NCBI RefSeq assembly: GCF_022539505.1
Contig: NC_061511.1
Span: 36,466,620 to 36,530,619 of the forward strand
Reading direction: 5' to 3'
Source: Lolium rigidum
Taxonomy: Eukaryota; Streptophyta; Magnoliopsida; Poales; Poaceae
Length of the DNA stretch: 64,000 bases
Below are positions 33,700 to 46,415 of this stretch, piece by piece (within the stretch, counting starts at the first letter, position 1; each line of letters starts with the position of its first letter). Both the position numbers and the translations under genes were made by a program. Below the pieces are notes generated by a model that searched no databases, was not told the origin of the DNA, and saw only the letters and a program-made list of their open reading frames with translations.

Positions 33700-34440
33700 A
33701 CCTGAGAAACTTTTCAGCACACTACTATCAAAGAAACTCTGAATGTGACGATGACATAGACTGAAAAAAGGCATATTGAAAAACGCTGTAGACAAACAGG
33801 TTCTTGCTCTGAACTTGGGGTGAATGAATGATGATGATGTAGGAAGAGTACGTAGGTACTACGCGTGTGGAGGAGTGTGCGTGGTACGATCGAACTTGAT
33901 CGACGTCGATCGACTCCTTTGTTTGTGTGATCTCGATGACTTATCTTATAATAACACCTGCTGTCAGAGTACAGTCGATAACAGTATGCATCCGAGACTA
34001 ACAAAACTGGAGAAAAGGGATAACACGACTAGCAGAAATGACTTCCTAGCATGCATGCTTGAGAGCCTGCATTGTCTTTGTTGCGTATATTTCTGAAACA
34101 TAATTCGTTAAAACAGCTTCCATCTAGTCTCTGCACACCAACAGATCAACTATGATAAGTAGTGATACGCAGTGCAGAGAAGGAGAAAAAAGAAACACTG
34201 ATCTCATCGATCGTTTGGGAGGAGCTAGCTCTTGTTTGCTAAAAGCCTGAGAAACTTTCAGCGCAATATCAAAAACTCCTTTGTTTTCAACAACAGTACC
34301 AGGAACACTGAATGTGATGAGAAAAAGGCGGATGAAGACGCTGTAGTTAAACAGATTGCTGTCCTCAACTTTATTCCGATGAATGAATGATGATGAGTAG
34401 GCAGAGTACGTAGGCACTAGGCGTGTGGATGAGTGTGGGA
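33700..34440 (+). repeat. Duplicated metallothionein 3' flank (two diverged copies)
   Basis: CCTGAGAAACTTTTCAGC...GAATGTGA...GAATGAATGATGATGATG...GAGTACGTAGG.ACTA.GCGTGTGGA occurs at about 33708-33882 and 34243-34438. The two copies are in the same orientation with many indels. No open frame is preserved in either. Confidence 0.65.
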
Positions 34441-34786
34441 CAAATTAGCTGAGTCAGTGCCGATTCAGATATGGACATGACACGGACGGTGGTGACGAGG
34501 GCGACGCCTCTAGCTTAGGCGGCGAGTGCACCTACCTAGCCGAGAGGTCACATGCTGTGTCGCACACGGCATCTCCGGACCGACCCAAATGGTTCCAAAC
34601 TGGACGGCCGGATAGCCGCGCACGCTCCACACGACGCAAACGGACGGACCGACTCGCGTGGATCGACCCATCCACTTCCCAAATATAGGATGCCGATGTG
34701 TTGGGGCGGACAATTCACACGTCCTCCCTTGCCCTCCCTAGAATACCATGGCCCCTCCCACTAGTGACGTACACATTTTCTCCAAA

Positions 34787-34817
<31 letters not shown>

Positions 34818-34818
34818 A
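34787..34818. repeat. Compound (C)n(CA)n microsatellite
   Basis: Seventeen or so C residues followed by CA repeats. Homopolymer length should be treated as uncertain. Confidence 0.9.
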
Positions 34819-36427
34819 GAGAAATTCGGCAGCGCGCCTGGCACGGTCACCGCCGGAAAGAAGCAGGCGAAGCCGAAGAAGGCCGCCAATGATATGACGG
34901 AGGAGGAGCGACAGACCGAGTCTACCAAGCACGCAGGCCGGAGAGAAGCCGCCAAAGCTCGAAAGACCGCCACCAAGCTGGAAGAATAGCGGCTCAGGAC
35001 GAACGATCGCATCATCACCCAGCGTCAGCATGCCAACGGCGAGTTGATGGCTCACAAAGCCGCCCAGCATGCCGTCATGCTGATGAAGCAAGAGGCGTTG
35101 AACGTGGCCTTTGGCCATGGAGCGGTGCTCCCTTTGGCCGCCGGCGCATCGTCGACGAGCTCTGTCACGTCGATGCCGAGCGGCCGGCCTCCTCTTCAAC
35201 CCAGGCCATCCCAATTGGGCGGCGGCCACGGCAGGGCTAGATGCGCTCTGTCCCGGCTAGGTGATCTGCGCGCGTCCGACCAAGGAGTAGACCTCAACCG
35301 CACACCCATGGCCGGGCAATCATCGCCGGCAGGGCCGAACATCGAATCTCTGCCGCTGACATGCCACCACCAGCCAACATGTTCAACGGAATGATATGAG
35401 AGCTCCCGCCGGGGACCAAGATGGTAAAGCTCTTGCCCATCTCTTGTAATTGTTTCCAATTGCTACTTGGTCTTGTCAGCTTGTCGCGGCCAATATGTGT
35501 GAGGATACAAATGGTGAGGCCATCATGCAGGACATGATCTACGAGGGCGCCGACGAGGAAGAAGGCGACTACACTGGGTACGTGACGACACTCAGTACGA
35601 GGATGTCCATGAGGGCTACTCCATTGACGACCAGCCAATGTTTGCCAACGATGGCTACACACAAGGCATGGGCGATGACGTCACCCAAGACATGGCCGAT
35701 GAAATCACCCAGGCCACCGCGGCCACACTGGTCGCGTCACTTTCCGCCACGCTTGCTTATGGCAAGAAGGTTAACCAAAGGACGGCGAGCTACACCGTCG
35801 AAGAGGACAAGATGCTATGCTCCGCTTGGATTGAGATTTCCCAAGATCCACTTTGCGATGCCGAGCAAATGGGCAATGCTTATTGGATCCGCGTGGGCAA
35901 GTACTTCCATGAGCATCAATTGTTGGTGGAAAAACCCTTCTATAGCAGACTCAAAGATCTCTCCCTTGCAAAGAGGTGGAGCTTCATCCATGTCGAGTGT
36001 AGCCGGTTTCAAAGCTCATATCAGACGGTTACCGGGAGGCAAATAGGTGGTGTCTCGGTCGTTGACATGGGGAACCTCCTCCCCTCGTCTCAATGTTCCT
36101 AGCACATATGAGAGCATATACCATTGTTTGTTGTGCGTGTGTGTAGGTTGTTTAAGCTTTGGAGCACTACAAGTCCACCTACGACAACAAGGGCTTCACA
36201 ACGAGCATGTTTCTCAAGGACACCAAGAAGTGGGAAACAAGCTACGCCCTTTGAAAGAAACTCGAGATGGCGAAGAAGAAGGGCAATGGAAATTCATCAA
36301 CGACGGTACCATCGACCTTGAATACGATGGCCCAAGCCTAGGTGCCAACGCAACCGAAGAGGCAGGCGGTGGTGGCCGTGCCAAATGGCCGGCTAGCCAC
36401 AAGGCAACGAAGACCGAGATGCACCGT

Positions 36428-39400
36428 CGATAGCTATAAATAATAATGCTAAAAAGAATCTTGATACGTTGGGACTGCAAGTGCAGAGTGTTGTATCAAG
36501 CGAGTATCTTCCCCACAAGGGTGACTCGAGGGTTTATATCGAACTCTCGGGGAACTTGATGGAAAAGTATTTCTCTTCTCTCTTCTTCAAGCAATCATGC
36601 AAGTAAGTAAATGCCTTGTGCCCCCAACTTCACCGTGTGGTTGTCAAGCACAAGGTTTCGCGTAAGTAAATAACACAAGTAGTAATATAACAAGTAGTAA
36701 ATTAAACTAGACAAAATAACTAAGTAAAAACTGTAAAGAGGTTGATTGTTTTTGGTGTTTTGGATGCAAATAAGAAAAGTAAATATTTTTGTATTTTCGG
36801 AATAAAATAGTGCATCAAATAGAAAAAATGTAAATGCAAGATAAAAGGTGTTTCTTATGATAAAAACTGGACTGGGGTTCATGGGTTCACTTGACTATTC
36901 TCTCGCAAAGTTGTGCTGGAAAAAAAAAGCAAATCATCAATGAGATGTGAAGGTACAAATCATATTATATATAAGATCACAATTAATATTGGCATCACGT
37001 CCTAACATATAGATGATGCAACACACCTCTCTTATGCTCCACAAGAAATGAAAATTCATCAATCTTGTATTAAGAATTAACAGAGCATAGCAATTACTTT
37101 GACATGAAGTTTGAATATCAAATATGCTACCTTGAACAGACAAGATCACCATTGCTGTCACATGATGAACATAGCACGTGCATTCACTTTATCCCTAGTG
37201 GTAGCAAAAGAAAGGCAAAACCACAATAGATCATGAACATATTGTCACTATCCAATCACTAAAACCTTGCTAGTCCATCTAACACACACATCAACCCACA
37301 CACGCTCTTGCATAGATGTTGGATCAGAATATGAACTTAAGAACAAGGTACATAATATGCATCTATCAACACATCTCACAAATATAATAAGATCATATCT
37401 CATATAACAATATCATAAAACAAGGATCCACCACATAGGTATTACAAATATGACCATAATCATGATAGGCAGCTCATATGGCACTAAGTACTATGAAGAA
37501 CATGAGAGAAATAGATCAAGCTACTGCCACAAACCCGTAGTACAGACGTGTATTACTCTGCGGTGACCCAGCATACCACTGCATTTTGTAGTATACAAGT
37601 CATTGATATGACATTCATGAAGGAACTTCTTCACAAATATCACATCCCTCAGAGTGGTACAACAGAAACATTGCAGGTCATAACACTCCAGACTATATTA
37701 CAAGCATGGGTCTTAACAAGTTGGTTTTCTCACAGGTCCGATGAGAATACTCTACGATATTACTTAAGTATCATTACAACTCAAACTAAATAGACATGAC
37801 GAGCTCAGCAACTTATTTAGGTAAGTCACTACGCTGCTCGGCTCTGAGATGTCTAGGGTTAGACTCTACTACTCCGCCTCAGCGTCATCAACTCCGTAGA
37901 CTATCTCGTAGTCCACGCCTTCAACTCCTCATGAAAGATCTGGCTCTACATAGACCACCTCATAGCCGCCTTCGTATGCTCCGGTGCAGGCCTTCTCTTC
38001 ATGTTCACAATCTAGCAAGGGTGTCGAAAGAAAGTGACTACAGAGGTACTCAGCAAGTTCAAAAGAGAAAAGGTGTTTGATGCACTAGCTACGACCATTG
38101 ATCAGAAAATCTCAGGTCAATGCATGTTTCGCAAACATTTCTTCAAAAGGTTTATTTTATTTTGAAAACTATGGCTGTCAGTCTTCACAAGTTGACCAGA
38201 ACTTCATCGAGTTCCTTTCCTGCCGCGTTCGTAGTTTCCTTCCCGGAACAGGGAGTGACAAGCCACAATTTGATACACTCTGCAGAGGTGCGTTAATTTT
38301 CCCATAAGAGAACTTATCCTTGTTGCCAACCGGGCGTACTTTCCCGTCCACACTTTCTTGGTGTGAGGCCCAGTATAAGAACCAAGCCAATCACTGCCTT
38401 CTCCGCGACACCGCATACCCACCCTTTTGTATTCAGAGATCCCTTGATCACTTACTTATCTAGAGCGCTTGATCGTCGGCCATGATACAATCCATCGTAT
38501 ACCCTACTGCACAATGATGCCCACCTAGGACCGGAGAGCTTTATGGCCTCTCAACCTTACTGTGGGGCCAGCAGCACACCACATCGCCGACCAATAAGCA
38601 TCCGTTGATAAGCGAAAGGAAGAATATACAACTGACTTTCCCAGAGCCATTATAGATCTCATGGTTAATGCGAAATGTACGACGCTAGAATCACTAGACG
38701 ACATTGGTGATTAGTCCTAGATGAGTAGAACCCTTGCAATGGAACCTCCACCATCAACACATACCATGGTTCCATGGCCCACCACATAGTCGTATTCATA
38801 ATTGGAAAAGTAACACTTTATTTTCAATGCAGGAGTGATAAGTATATTGCTTTGCGAGTAAACTGATAGAAATTAATCAATATGAAATGAGCAAGACTGA
38901 ACTTTCCTCGAGACTACGAGATAGTGCAGTTCGAAGGTTTGGATGGAACCTGGACCTCGTGTTCTGAAAAGAAGCATCATTGTCCGATAAGGACAATGTT
39001 ATAAAATCCAAATGATCTAAGCATGAGTGATTTATTTTATGTTGAATCCCTTTCCCCCCGAGTACTTATTAAGATTTGGGTGATTAAACCTTTATTTGAA
39101 TATTTATGCCTTGGGTTGTAATTTATAATCTCTAAATGTTATTTTGATATGGTTTTCCTTAAAAAGGAAAAGATTTAGGAATAATAGAATTTTCCTTTGG
39201 AAAATATTTATTTCAAATAAAAGGATTTGAAATAATAAAATTTTCCCTTTTTGAAATATTTATCTCAAAAGAAAGGATTTGGAATATTAGAATATTTCCT
39301 TTTGGAAAATATTTTTTTAAATGAAAAGATTTGGAATAATAGGATTTTCTTTTGAAAATATTTTATTAACAAATATTTAAATTCATTTGGAATTTTCCTT

Positions 39401-41106
39401 GATTTTTATATCAAAGGAAAATTTCAAATCTTAAATTCTAAGTTTAGAATTTATTTCAAAATTTCCAAAATTTAAACTTCAATTGTTTATTTCCTTTCTT
39501 ATTTTATTCTGGTTGAGAAATATTTTTAATGTATTATTCCAATTTTCTTGAATCTTTGGAGGTATTAAATATTTATTTGGAATTTTTTAAAGTGGAATGG
39601 TTGTTTGAATTTGCGAAAAGACAAAATTGCCCCTAGGCGCACCTGCCAGGTCAACCCACGGGTTGAACCGGACTGGCCCAGGTCGGTCGATTTGTGTGGC
39701 CTCTCCAACTGGCTCTGCCTATTTGTAGCAGCTTGCGTTGCTGCCATTGCTTGACACACATGCATGTGCCATTTTGGTGACTAAGCCAGAGTGTGTGGCT
39801 GTTGAGCATGAAGAGCTCCTTGTGAGCTATGTGTGTGCTTGGGTTGAAACTTAAGCCCATCATTGGCTCTACCATGGTCTGATTGATGCTTATCTCCCTT
39901 TGGCATTGTTTTGGAAACTAACCAGTGGCATTGCCACTTGTTTTATCAAATTTCTGGTCTGTTTCTTTGATGTATGCAGGTTCAAAGCGTCAAATGATCC
40001 AGGGACAAGAAGATCCAAGACTTGTAGCTTAGGTTTTTAGTTATAGATCAAAATTTTAATCTTCTTTTACTTATTTTATTATATTGCCAATTCTTGTACA
40101 TAAAAGATATTGTAAAGACAATGTATGTGTGTTGATATGATCAATAAATCTCAAGATTTTCCTTAAGAGCTTCTTCTTATTATTTGTAACCCATTTATGA
40201 AATATTTTGTGTAAGTGTTGTATGGTTTTGAATTATGAATTATAATTCATTTATATATTGATTACTTATATAATTCTATGTTTGAATTCAAATTTGAAAT
40301 GCCAATTCAAATTCTCCCCTAAAACCCTAACTTTCAAAAGAGGGCATGTCGAAGTTTATAGCACTCACATTACTCTAACCCTAATTGCAAGGAGAGAGAA
40401 ACCTCGATCGCTCTTAGGTTTTATGCAATTAAGCGCAACAATTTCCCCCGTTTTGCGATGAAATGCACAACACTTTTCTAAATCTACACCTCGTTTGCCC
40501 TATGTTCTGGGATATTACATACTCCCTCTTGGTCATGGTGATGATGATGAATACATTGGAGAAGGTGGAGATCCCTCCTGCGGTGATCCCGGTGGAGTTT
40601 CCCCCTCCAATCTTCTCTGCAGTAGCCTCCATTTTGGTGTTCCTGTATTTCTGCGGCGCTCTCCTCCCGAGAACTCTTCGGGGCCATATATATCGTCGTT
40701 TTTAGGGCAAAATACGTCGGTGGGCGAAAGAATCAGGTTAATCGGACAATCGAGGTGCGATCGGAGGTGGGTGGCGCGGCTAGGAAGTTGGACCGCACCA
40801 CCTGGCATTGTTCGCTCCTCGGGCCTCGACACGGTGTGCTCAAGAAGTCCATTATGTTCCTCCTGGCAAAAAAAATGATGCTCCAAAAAACCCATGTCAA
40901 TTTGACTCCGTATAGGTCTCTAAAAGTGAAAAATACGCGAAACAAGCTTTTTCATGTTCAGCAGGGTTATAAACCAAATAAAGGGGATCATTGGTAAATC
41001 CCCATAAATCAATGTAAAACATGGTATTATCATCATATATGTTGCAAATATGTGGGAATTCAATATGATAAAGGACAAAGATCATGTATGCATTTTACAT
41101 GCATCA
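36428..41106 (-). mobile_element. Solo LTR (same family as 43976-45558), interrupted by another solo LTR
   Basis: The LTR runs TGATACGTTGGG (36462) to ACATGCATCA (41106), with an insertion at 37559-40519; without it the LTR is about 1.68 kb. Close relative of the intact LTR at 43976-45558. It is flanked by ACCGT on both sides (36423-36427 and 41107-41111), a 5-bp target duplication. However, 34 extra bases (36428-36461) lie between the left duplication and the LTR start, which a plain solo LTR should not have. Confidence 0.75.
37559..40519 (-). repeat. Solo LTR of a second family, 2961 bp, with perfect 5-bp duplication
   Basis: On the plus strand it starts TGCGGTGACCCAGC and ends GGGATATTACA (minus strand TGTAATATCCCAG to CACCGCA). 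TACTC flanks it at 37554-37558 and 40520-40524. The empty site in the related LTR reads GGACTACTCCCCC, confirming the insertion point. 38900-39600 is an AT-rich stretch with repeated GGATTTGGAATAATA blocks. No coding sequence; the internal region has been lost, as in LTR-LTR recombination. Confidence 0.88.
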
Positions 41107-42155
41107 ACCGTCAAGCTTCCTCGATGGTGTTCTAAGAGACCTTGAGGGAATTGATGGTCAAGAAGGAAGAGGCCATCGCCGAGAGGGAAGAGAGGCAGCG
41201 CAAAGAGAAAGAGGCAACCGCAAAGAGCTTTGTTGATCTTCAAGTGAGAGCTCTTGAGGTAGAAGAGGCCCTTGCCAAGTCTAAGCTCGTCGAGGCCGAT
41301 GCCAAGGCAATGCTCATGGATGCCGATGCCAAGTCCAAGGTGTTGGAGGGCGAAGCCAAGACCATGGCCGAGGAGAACCGGATCATGCTCACTGACTTGG
41401 CCACCAGCACCGATCCCGTGCAAAGGGCTTGGATCGAGAAGAGACAGAAGATGATCCTCGCTCACGAAGATTGAAGGGTATTGGCATAGATGGTTGCCAT
41501 TTGGGTGAAAGTAGCCACTAGCTTTTTGGGTGAAGCTTGCCACTTTTTGGATATATTGTAAGATATTGTCTCACTTTGCACATTTCAGAGACACTTACCA
41601 CTAGTTGGCGCTCCCTGGAGGGCTCAGACATATGTTTGCCACATATAATGCTTCTCAGTTGCTATATTTTTGTGTTGAAATTTGAAATGGAATTGGCTAA
41701 CTTCCAAGGACATGAATCGCCAGCGGACCGAATGGGTCGCACCGTTGTGCGCCGTGTCCGGGCAGGCCTGACCGCGCGAAGCATCCTGCCCGTGAGCCGA
41801 CCCAAACCGGCGACCCAAACCTCTAGCGGCCCGATGAAACCGGACATAAAAGTTTGAGTCTGCCGCGGACAAGAAAATTATTTTTTTGAGTGGTATATCC
41901 ATCTGGGTCGGGATAGCCCTGCGGCCCGAAGCATCTTTTTGTCCCAAATATATTATCAATTAATAGAAAAATTTACATAGTGCCGAAAATTTTAAAAATA
42001 ATACTAGAAAATAGCCCTAGCACCCGCCATGACTGCCTATTTGTCATCGCCGTGAACAAGGTCGATGAAGACTGGAGGCACCGAAGGCCATGACCAGTGC
42101 AACAGCTGTTGATGCCATGGTGGCGGTGGTGGGGTGGGGGGAGTCGCTGTCCTCC

Positions 42156-43205
42156 TGCGGTGACCCAGCATACCACTACATCATGTACATAGTACGCAAG
42201 TGTTTGACATAATACAAATGAAACACCATTTCACTAATATTACATCCCTCATAGTGGTACAACAAAAACATTTGCGACTCCAAGTCATGTCTATATAAGT
42301 ATACATAAACTATTTTTACAAAAGATCATCACATCCTTTAACTTTACAATGAGGTAAAACTAACAATAAAGTTCCAAAAACAACTTGTAGCCTAACTTAT
42401 TGTTAATTCTACCTCTAGAGATACTTGGCTTGCTAAAGAACTCTGCTAGAACTCTAGCTACTTCAGTGCTAGGATTACATAACAGGTCCCTTCTACTTCT
42501 AGACTAGGTTTCCACCATGGTAAATGTAGACGTTGATTTCTTCGCCTTCATTGACTGGTTCCTACCCATGTATTAGTTGACTCCTCCACCTTCGAGCTTC
42601 AACATACGGTAGATTCTCTTTTGGTGACTCCCAATCTAAGAATGGGGTTCAAGAGGGAACGGGTGAGTACGAGCGTACTCAGCAAATTCAGATAGGTGTA
42701 TGATGCACTAGATACAACCATAGACCATAAAATTATAGGAAAATGCAAGTTTTCCTAATCATTTCTTAAAAGAGTTAATTTTATTCCAAAACACTACGTC
42801 CGTCAGTCCTCACGGGTTGACTAGAACTTACTGGAGCTCCTTTCCCGGAGTGTTCACACTCCATAACCCGGAATAGGGAGTGACAAGCCACAATTCTATA
42901 CACTATGCAGATGTGTGTTACTTTACCCATAAGAGAACTTAACCTTGCTGCCAACTGAGCTCGAGATTCGCGTCCACACTTCCTTGGTGTGAGGTCCAGT
43001 ATAAGATCCAACCAACCACTGCCCTTCTCCGTGACCCTGCATATCCACCCTTTTGTATTCATACGGCCCTCGATCACTTGCCAGTCCACGACACTTGACC
43101 ATCGGGCTTGATACAATCCCGCATATACCCTATTGCACGAGACGTCCACGTGGGACCGGACAGCTTAATGGCCTCTCAACCTTACCATGGCACCAGCAAT
43201 ACAAC
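42156..43205 (-). repeat. Truncated LTR, same family as the 2.96-kb solo LTR
   Basis: Starts TGCGGTGACCCAGCATACCA and follows the 37559 copy through GAGTGACAAGCCACAATT (near 42880), CTTGGTGTGAGG.CCAGTATAAG (near 42980) and TTAATGGCCTCTCAACCTTAC (near 43170). Similarity is lost at about 43205. The second terminus is missing. Confidence 0.75.
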
Positions 43206-43249
43206 ACAATGATGCATGTAACATACAAACATGAACTTTGCACTTTATT

Positions 43250-43970
43250 TCCACATATTACCACATATTTTCTATTATATAATGTTATTTTCATGTTTTA
43301 TATTGTTTTCTAAACAATCCCCTCTCCTCCGGTTCTAACTCTGTCTGGCCGAAAACTCCTCTTTTTAGTGTTTTGACTTTCCAAGAGCTACGTGACTCGG
43401 AAAAGGGCAAGGTCAGGGGCCACTCTTCGGAATTTTCGAGACGAACAAAATAAGCTAAAGTGGGACACCAGGAGGCCAGGGGGTGGAAACTAGAGAAGGT
43501 GGCGCGCCACCTATGCTCGTTTCCCCCTCGACCGTCCAATTCGCCTCAATCTTTCGCGAACCAACTTGTTTTTACCTAAAAACCCCTATATATATGATCC
43601 CTAGGTTTTTGTCGTGGCTACGGTGGCGGAGATCAAAAACACATAAACAGAGAGTCGGCAGGGTGCCACCGATTGAGATCAGAGGGGGGAAACGCTATCG
43701 GAATCACCTCAGGTGGACTCCAACCCCCTCTGGTGTGGTCATCTTCATCAACATCATCATATCCATCACCATCTACAATAACTCTCCATCACCCCCCACT
43801 GTAATATCTTGGCAAACATAATGTATGATACAATATATTGTTTTCCCATGATATATTGTATCTCTATGTTGATGTTTGAGTAATGACTTGTTCTTGGAAA
43901 TTGTGAGATAGTTTGTGTTGTTTGCATAAAATTATATGTTGGTTGTATAAAAGTATATGAGATAGTGATG
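43250..43970 (+). other. LTR-like or promoter-like fragment with TATA run
   Basis: AAACCCCTATATATATGATCCC (near 43585), then CACCATCTACAATAACTCTCC and CACTGTAATATCTTGG. This is the style of grass LTR promoter and leader sequence, but I cannot define its ends. No gene is present. It is interrupted at 43976 by a solo LTR. Confidence 0.35.
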
Positions 43971-43975
43971 ACGTT

Positions 43976-45558
43976 GGCACTCCAAGTGCAGAGTGTTGTG
44001 TCAGTAGAGTATTTTCCCCACAAGGGTGACTCGGGGGTTTAATCGAACGCTCGAGGAACTGGGCAAAGAGTGTTCTCTCCCTCTCTTACCAATCATGCAA
44101 AGTAAAATATAATCCTTGTGTCCCAACTCCATCGTGTGTTAATAATAAAGCAAGTAAAACTAGACAGAATAAAGTAACTACGTAAAACAGTAAAAGGGTT
44201 TATTGCTTTAATTAGGTGTTTTGGATGCAAATATTAAGAAAAGTTAATATTTTCGTATTTTCAGTTTAATATAGTGCAGTAAATAGAAAACAAGATAAAA
44301 TCAATATAAAGGTGTTTCTTATGATAAAATGTGGACCAGGGTTCATGGGTTCACTTGACTATTCTCCCTCTTAAGTTGTAGTGGACACTAACAATTCATC
44401 AATGAGATATGAAAATGCAAAATAATATCATGTGAAAGATACACATGCATATGGGCATCACGTCCTAACATAGAGATGATGCAACACATCTCTCTTATAC
44501 TCCACAAGAAAGGGAAAATTCCATGCAATCTTGTATTAAGAATTAATAGAGCATATCCATAAGTACTTTGACATGATGTTTGAATATCAAATATGCTACC
44601 TTGAACAAACAAGATCATCACTTTTGTCACGTGATGAACATAGCACATGCATTCACTTTATCCCTAGTGAGGTATCAAAAGAAAAGGTAAAACCATGCTA
44701 CTCCATTTAATACACACATCAACCCACACACTCTCTTGCATATAAGCTGGATCAGAACAAATACTTCATAATGGGGTACATAATATGCATCGATCAATAC
44801 ATCTTGCACATAATATGATCAGACCTCATAGCACAATATCATAGAATAAGGATTCACCACATAGGTATTACAAATATGGCCATAATCATGTAGGGCGGCT
44901 CATATGACACTAAGAACTATGAAGAACATGGGATAAATAGATCAAGCTACTGCCACAACCCGTAGTCCAGAGGTGGACTACTCCCCCTTGATCATGGTGA
45001 TGATGATGAAGACGTTGGAGAAGGTGGAGATCCCTCCGACGGTGATCCCGGCGGAGTTTCCCCCTCCAATCTTCGCTGATGTTGCCTCTAGTTTCGTGTT
45101 TCTGTCTTCTGCGGTGCTCTCCTCCTGAGAAATCTTCGGGGCCATATATAGTGATTTTTAGGTCAAAATAAGTCGGTGGGCGAAAGAATCAAGTGGATTG
45201 GACGATCGACGGTCGAAAGAGACCTGGTGGTGCACCCAGACATGTAGGGCGCGCACCTGGTGTCTTTTGGCCCTCATGTCTATCCAGGTGTGCTTCCAGG
45301 CTCTAGGGTGCTTCTCCCGATGAAAAAATAACACTCAAAAAATATCAGATCAATTTGACTCCTTATAGGTCTCTAGAAGTAAAATATACGTGAAACAAGG
45401 AATTCCTGTTCTGCAGAGTTATTGACCAAATAAAGGGGATCACCTGTAAATCCCCATAAATCAATGTAAAACATGATATTATCATCATATATGTTGCAAA
45501 TACGCGGAAATTCAATATGATAAAGGATAAAGTTCATCTATGCATTTTACCTGCATCA
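43976..45558 (-). repeat. Solo LTR, 1583 bp, with perfect GATAG duplication
   Basis: Starts TGATGACGTTGGCACTCC and ends TTACCTGCATCA. GATAG flanks both sides (43971-43975 and 45559-45563). No primer site, polypurine tract or internal region, so it is a complete solo LTR. It lies at the 3' edge of the RTE LINE fragment. Same family as the LTR at 36462-41106. Confidence 0.9.
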
Positions 45559-45563
45559 GATAG

Positions 45564-46415
45564 AGGCCTCCGCTGGATATGCCCAAACCACCTTATTCGG
45601 TGTTGGACTAGCTTCTCTTCGATTGGTGCCACCCCTAGCCGCGAAGTACTTTGTTCCTCATCTGCTCATTCTTGTATGGACGCACATCCATCGTAGCATG
45701 TGCATCTCCGAAAACCCATTTGTTGGATATGTTGTCTTTTAGTTGGCCAATATTCTTCCCCATATAGCATCGCCGGTCTAACGGCCATCCTATAGAACTT
45801 ACCTTTTAGATTTTGTGGGACCTTCTTGTCATATAGGATACCAGATGCTTGCCTCCACTTCATACACCCTGCCTTGATCCCGTGGCAAACATCCCTGTCA
45901 ATATCACCATTGATTTGCAACATTGATTCTAAGTATCGAAAGGTGTCCCTTTTAGGAACGATCTTTCCTTCTAATCTGGCATTTTCGTCTTCGGTGCCAA
46001 CACCACTAAAGCTGCATTGAATGTACTCAGTCTTGGTCCTGCTAAGTTTAAACCCATTTGACTCCGATGTCTGCCACCATAGCTCTAACTTCATATTTAC
46101 GTCGGCACTACTTTTATTTACTAGCACCACAACATCAGGAAAGAGCATATGTACACCAAGGAATATCTCCTTGTATACCTCATTTATTACCAAGGAAAAC
46201 ATGTATGGCCTTAAGACAAACCCTTGATGTAGTCCTATCATGATTGGGAAGGTATTAGTCTCAATATCATTTGTGTGAACACTTGTCACAACGCGGTCGT
46301 ACATATCTCTGATGAGAGTAATGTATTTTGTTTGAACTTTGTGTTTTCTCCAGCGCCCACAACATAACCGTCATAGGTATCTTGTCATACGTCTTCTCCA
46401 ACTCGATAAAGACTC
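45564..46415 (-). pseudogene. RTE-clade LINE reverse transcriptase fragment
   Basis: A 212-codon frame (46304-45666) carries the plant RTE pattern PIMIGLHQGFVLRPYMFSLV, GFKLSRTKTEYIQCSFSGVG, RDTFRYLESMLQINGDID and GKFYRMAVRPAMLYGEEYWP. Similarity continues to 45564 (IEEKLVQHRIRWFGHIQR-like, other frame) and upstream to about 46415. The catalytic (F/Y)ADD motif reads FPDV here, so the enzyme cannot work. The 5' endonuclease part is missing. Confidence 0.85.

Larger units (their letters stand above)
34838..41474 (+). pseudogene. Harbinger-associated trihelix/NAM-like protein gene, split by an LTR insertion
   Basis: Readable parts: an N-terminal Ala/Lys-rich helix (GKKQAKPKKAANDMTEEERQ, stop at 34987) and HKAAQHAVMLMKQEALNVAF (35050s). 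The Myb/trihelix-like domain follows, with YTVEEDKMLCSAWIEISQDP, AYWIRVGKYFHEH and LAKRWSFIHVEC (35790-36000). Next come EHYKSTYDNKGFTTSMFLKD (36160s) and GRAKWPASHKATKTEMHR up to 36427. After a 4.7-kb insertion the frame resumes at 41107 with a coiled-coil tail (ETLRELMVKKEEAIAEREER ... MLTDLATSTDPVQRAWIEKR) ending at 41474. This is the layout of the NAM-associated DNA-binding protein linked to PIF/Harbinger transposons in grasses. Stops and frameshifts on both sides show it is dead independently of the insertion. Sequence on both flanks (34500-34780 and 41700-41930) is rich in CCGACCCAAA words and may be the transposon's ends. Confidence 0.75.

Noticed and set aside
41624..41959. Minus-strand frame of 111 codons right of the NAM-like gene
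   Set aside because: Lies in CCGACCCAAA-rich sequence that looks like transposon end DNA; no protein similarity recognised.
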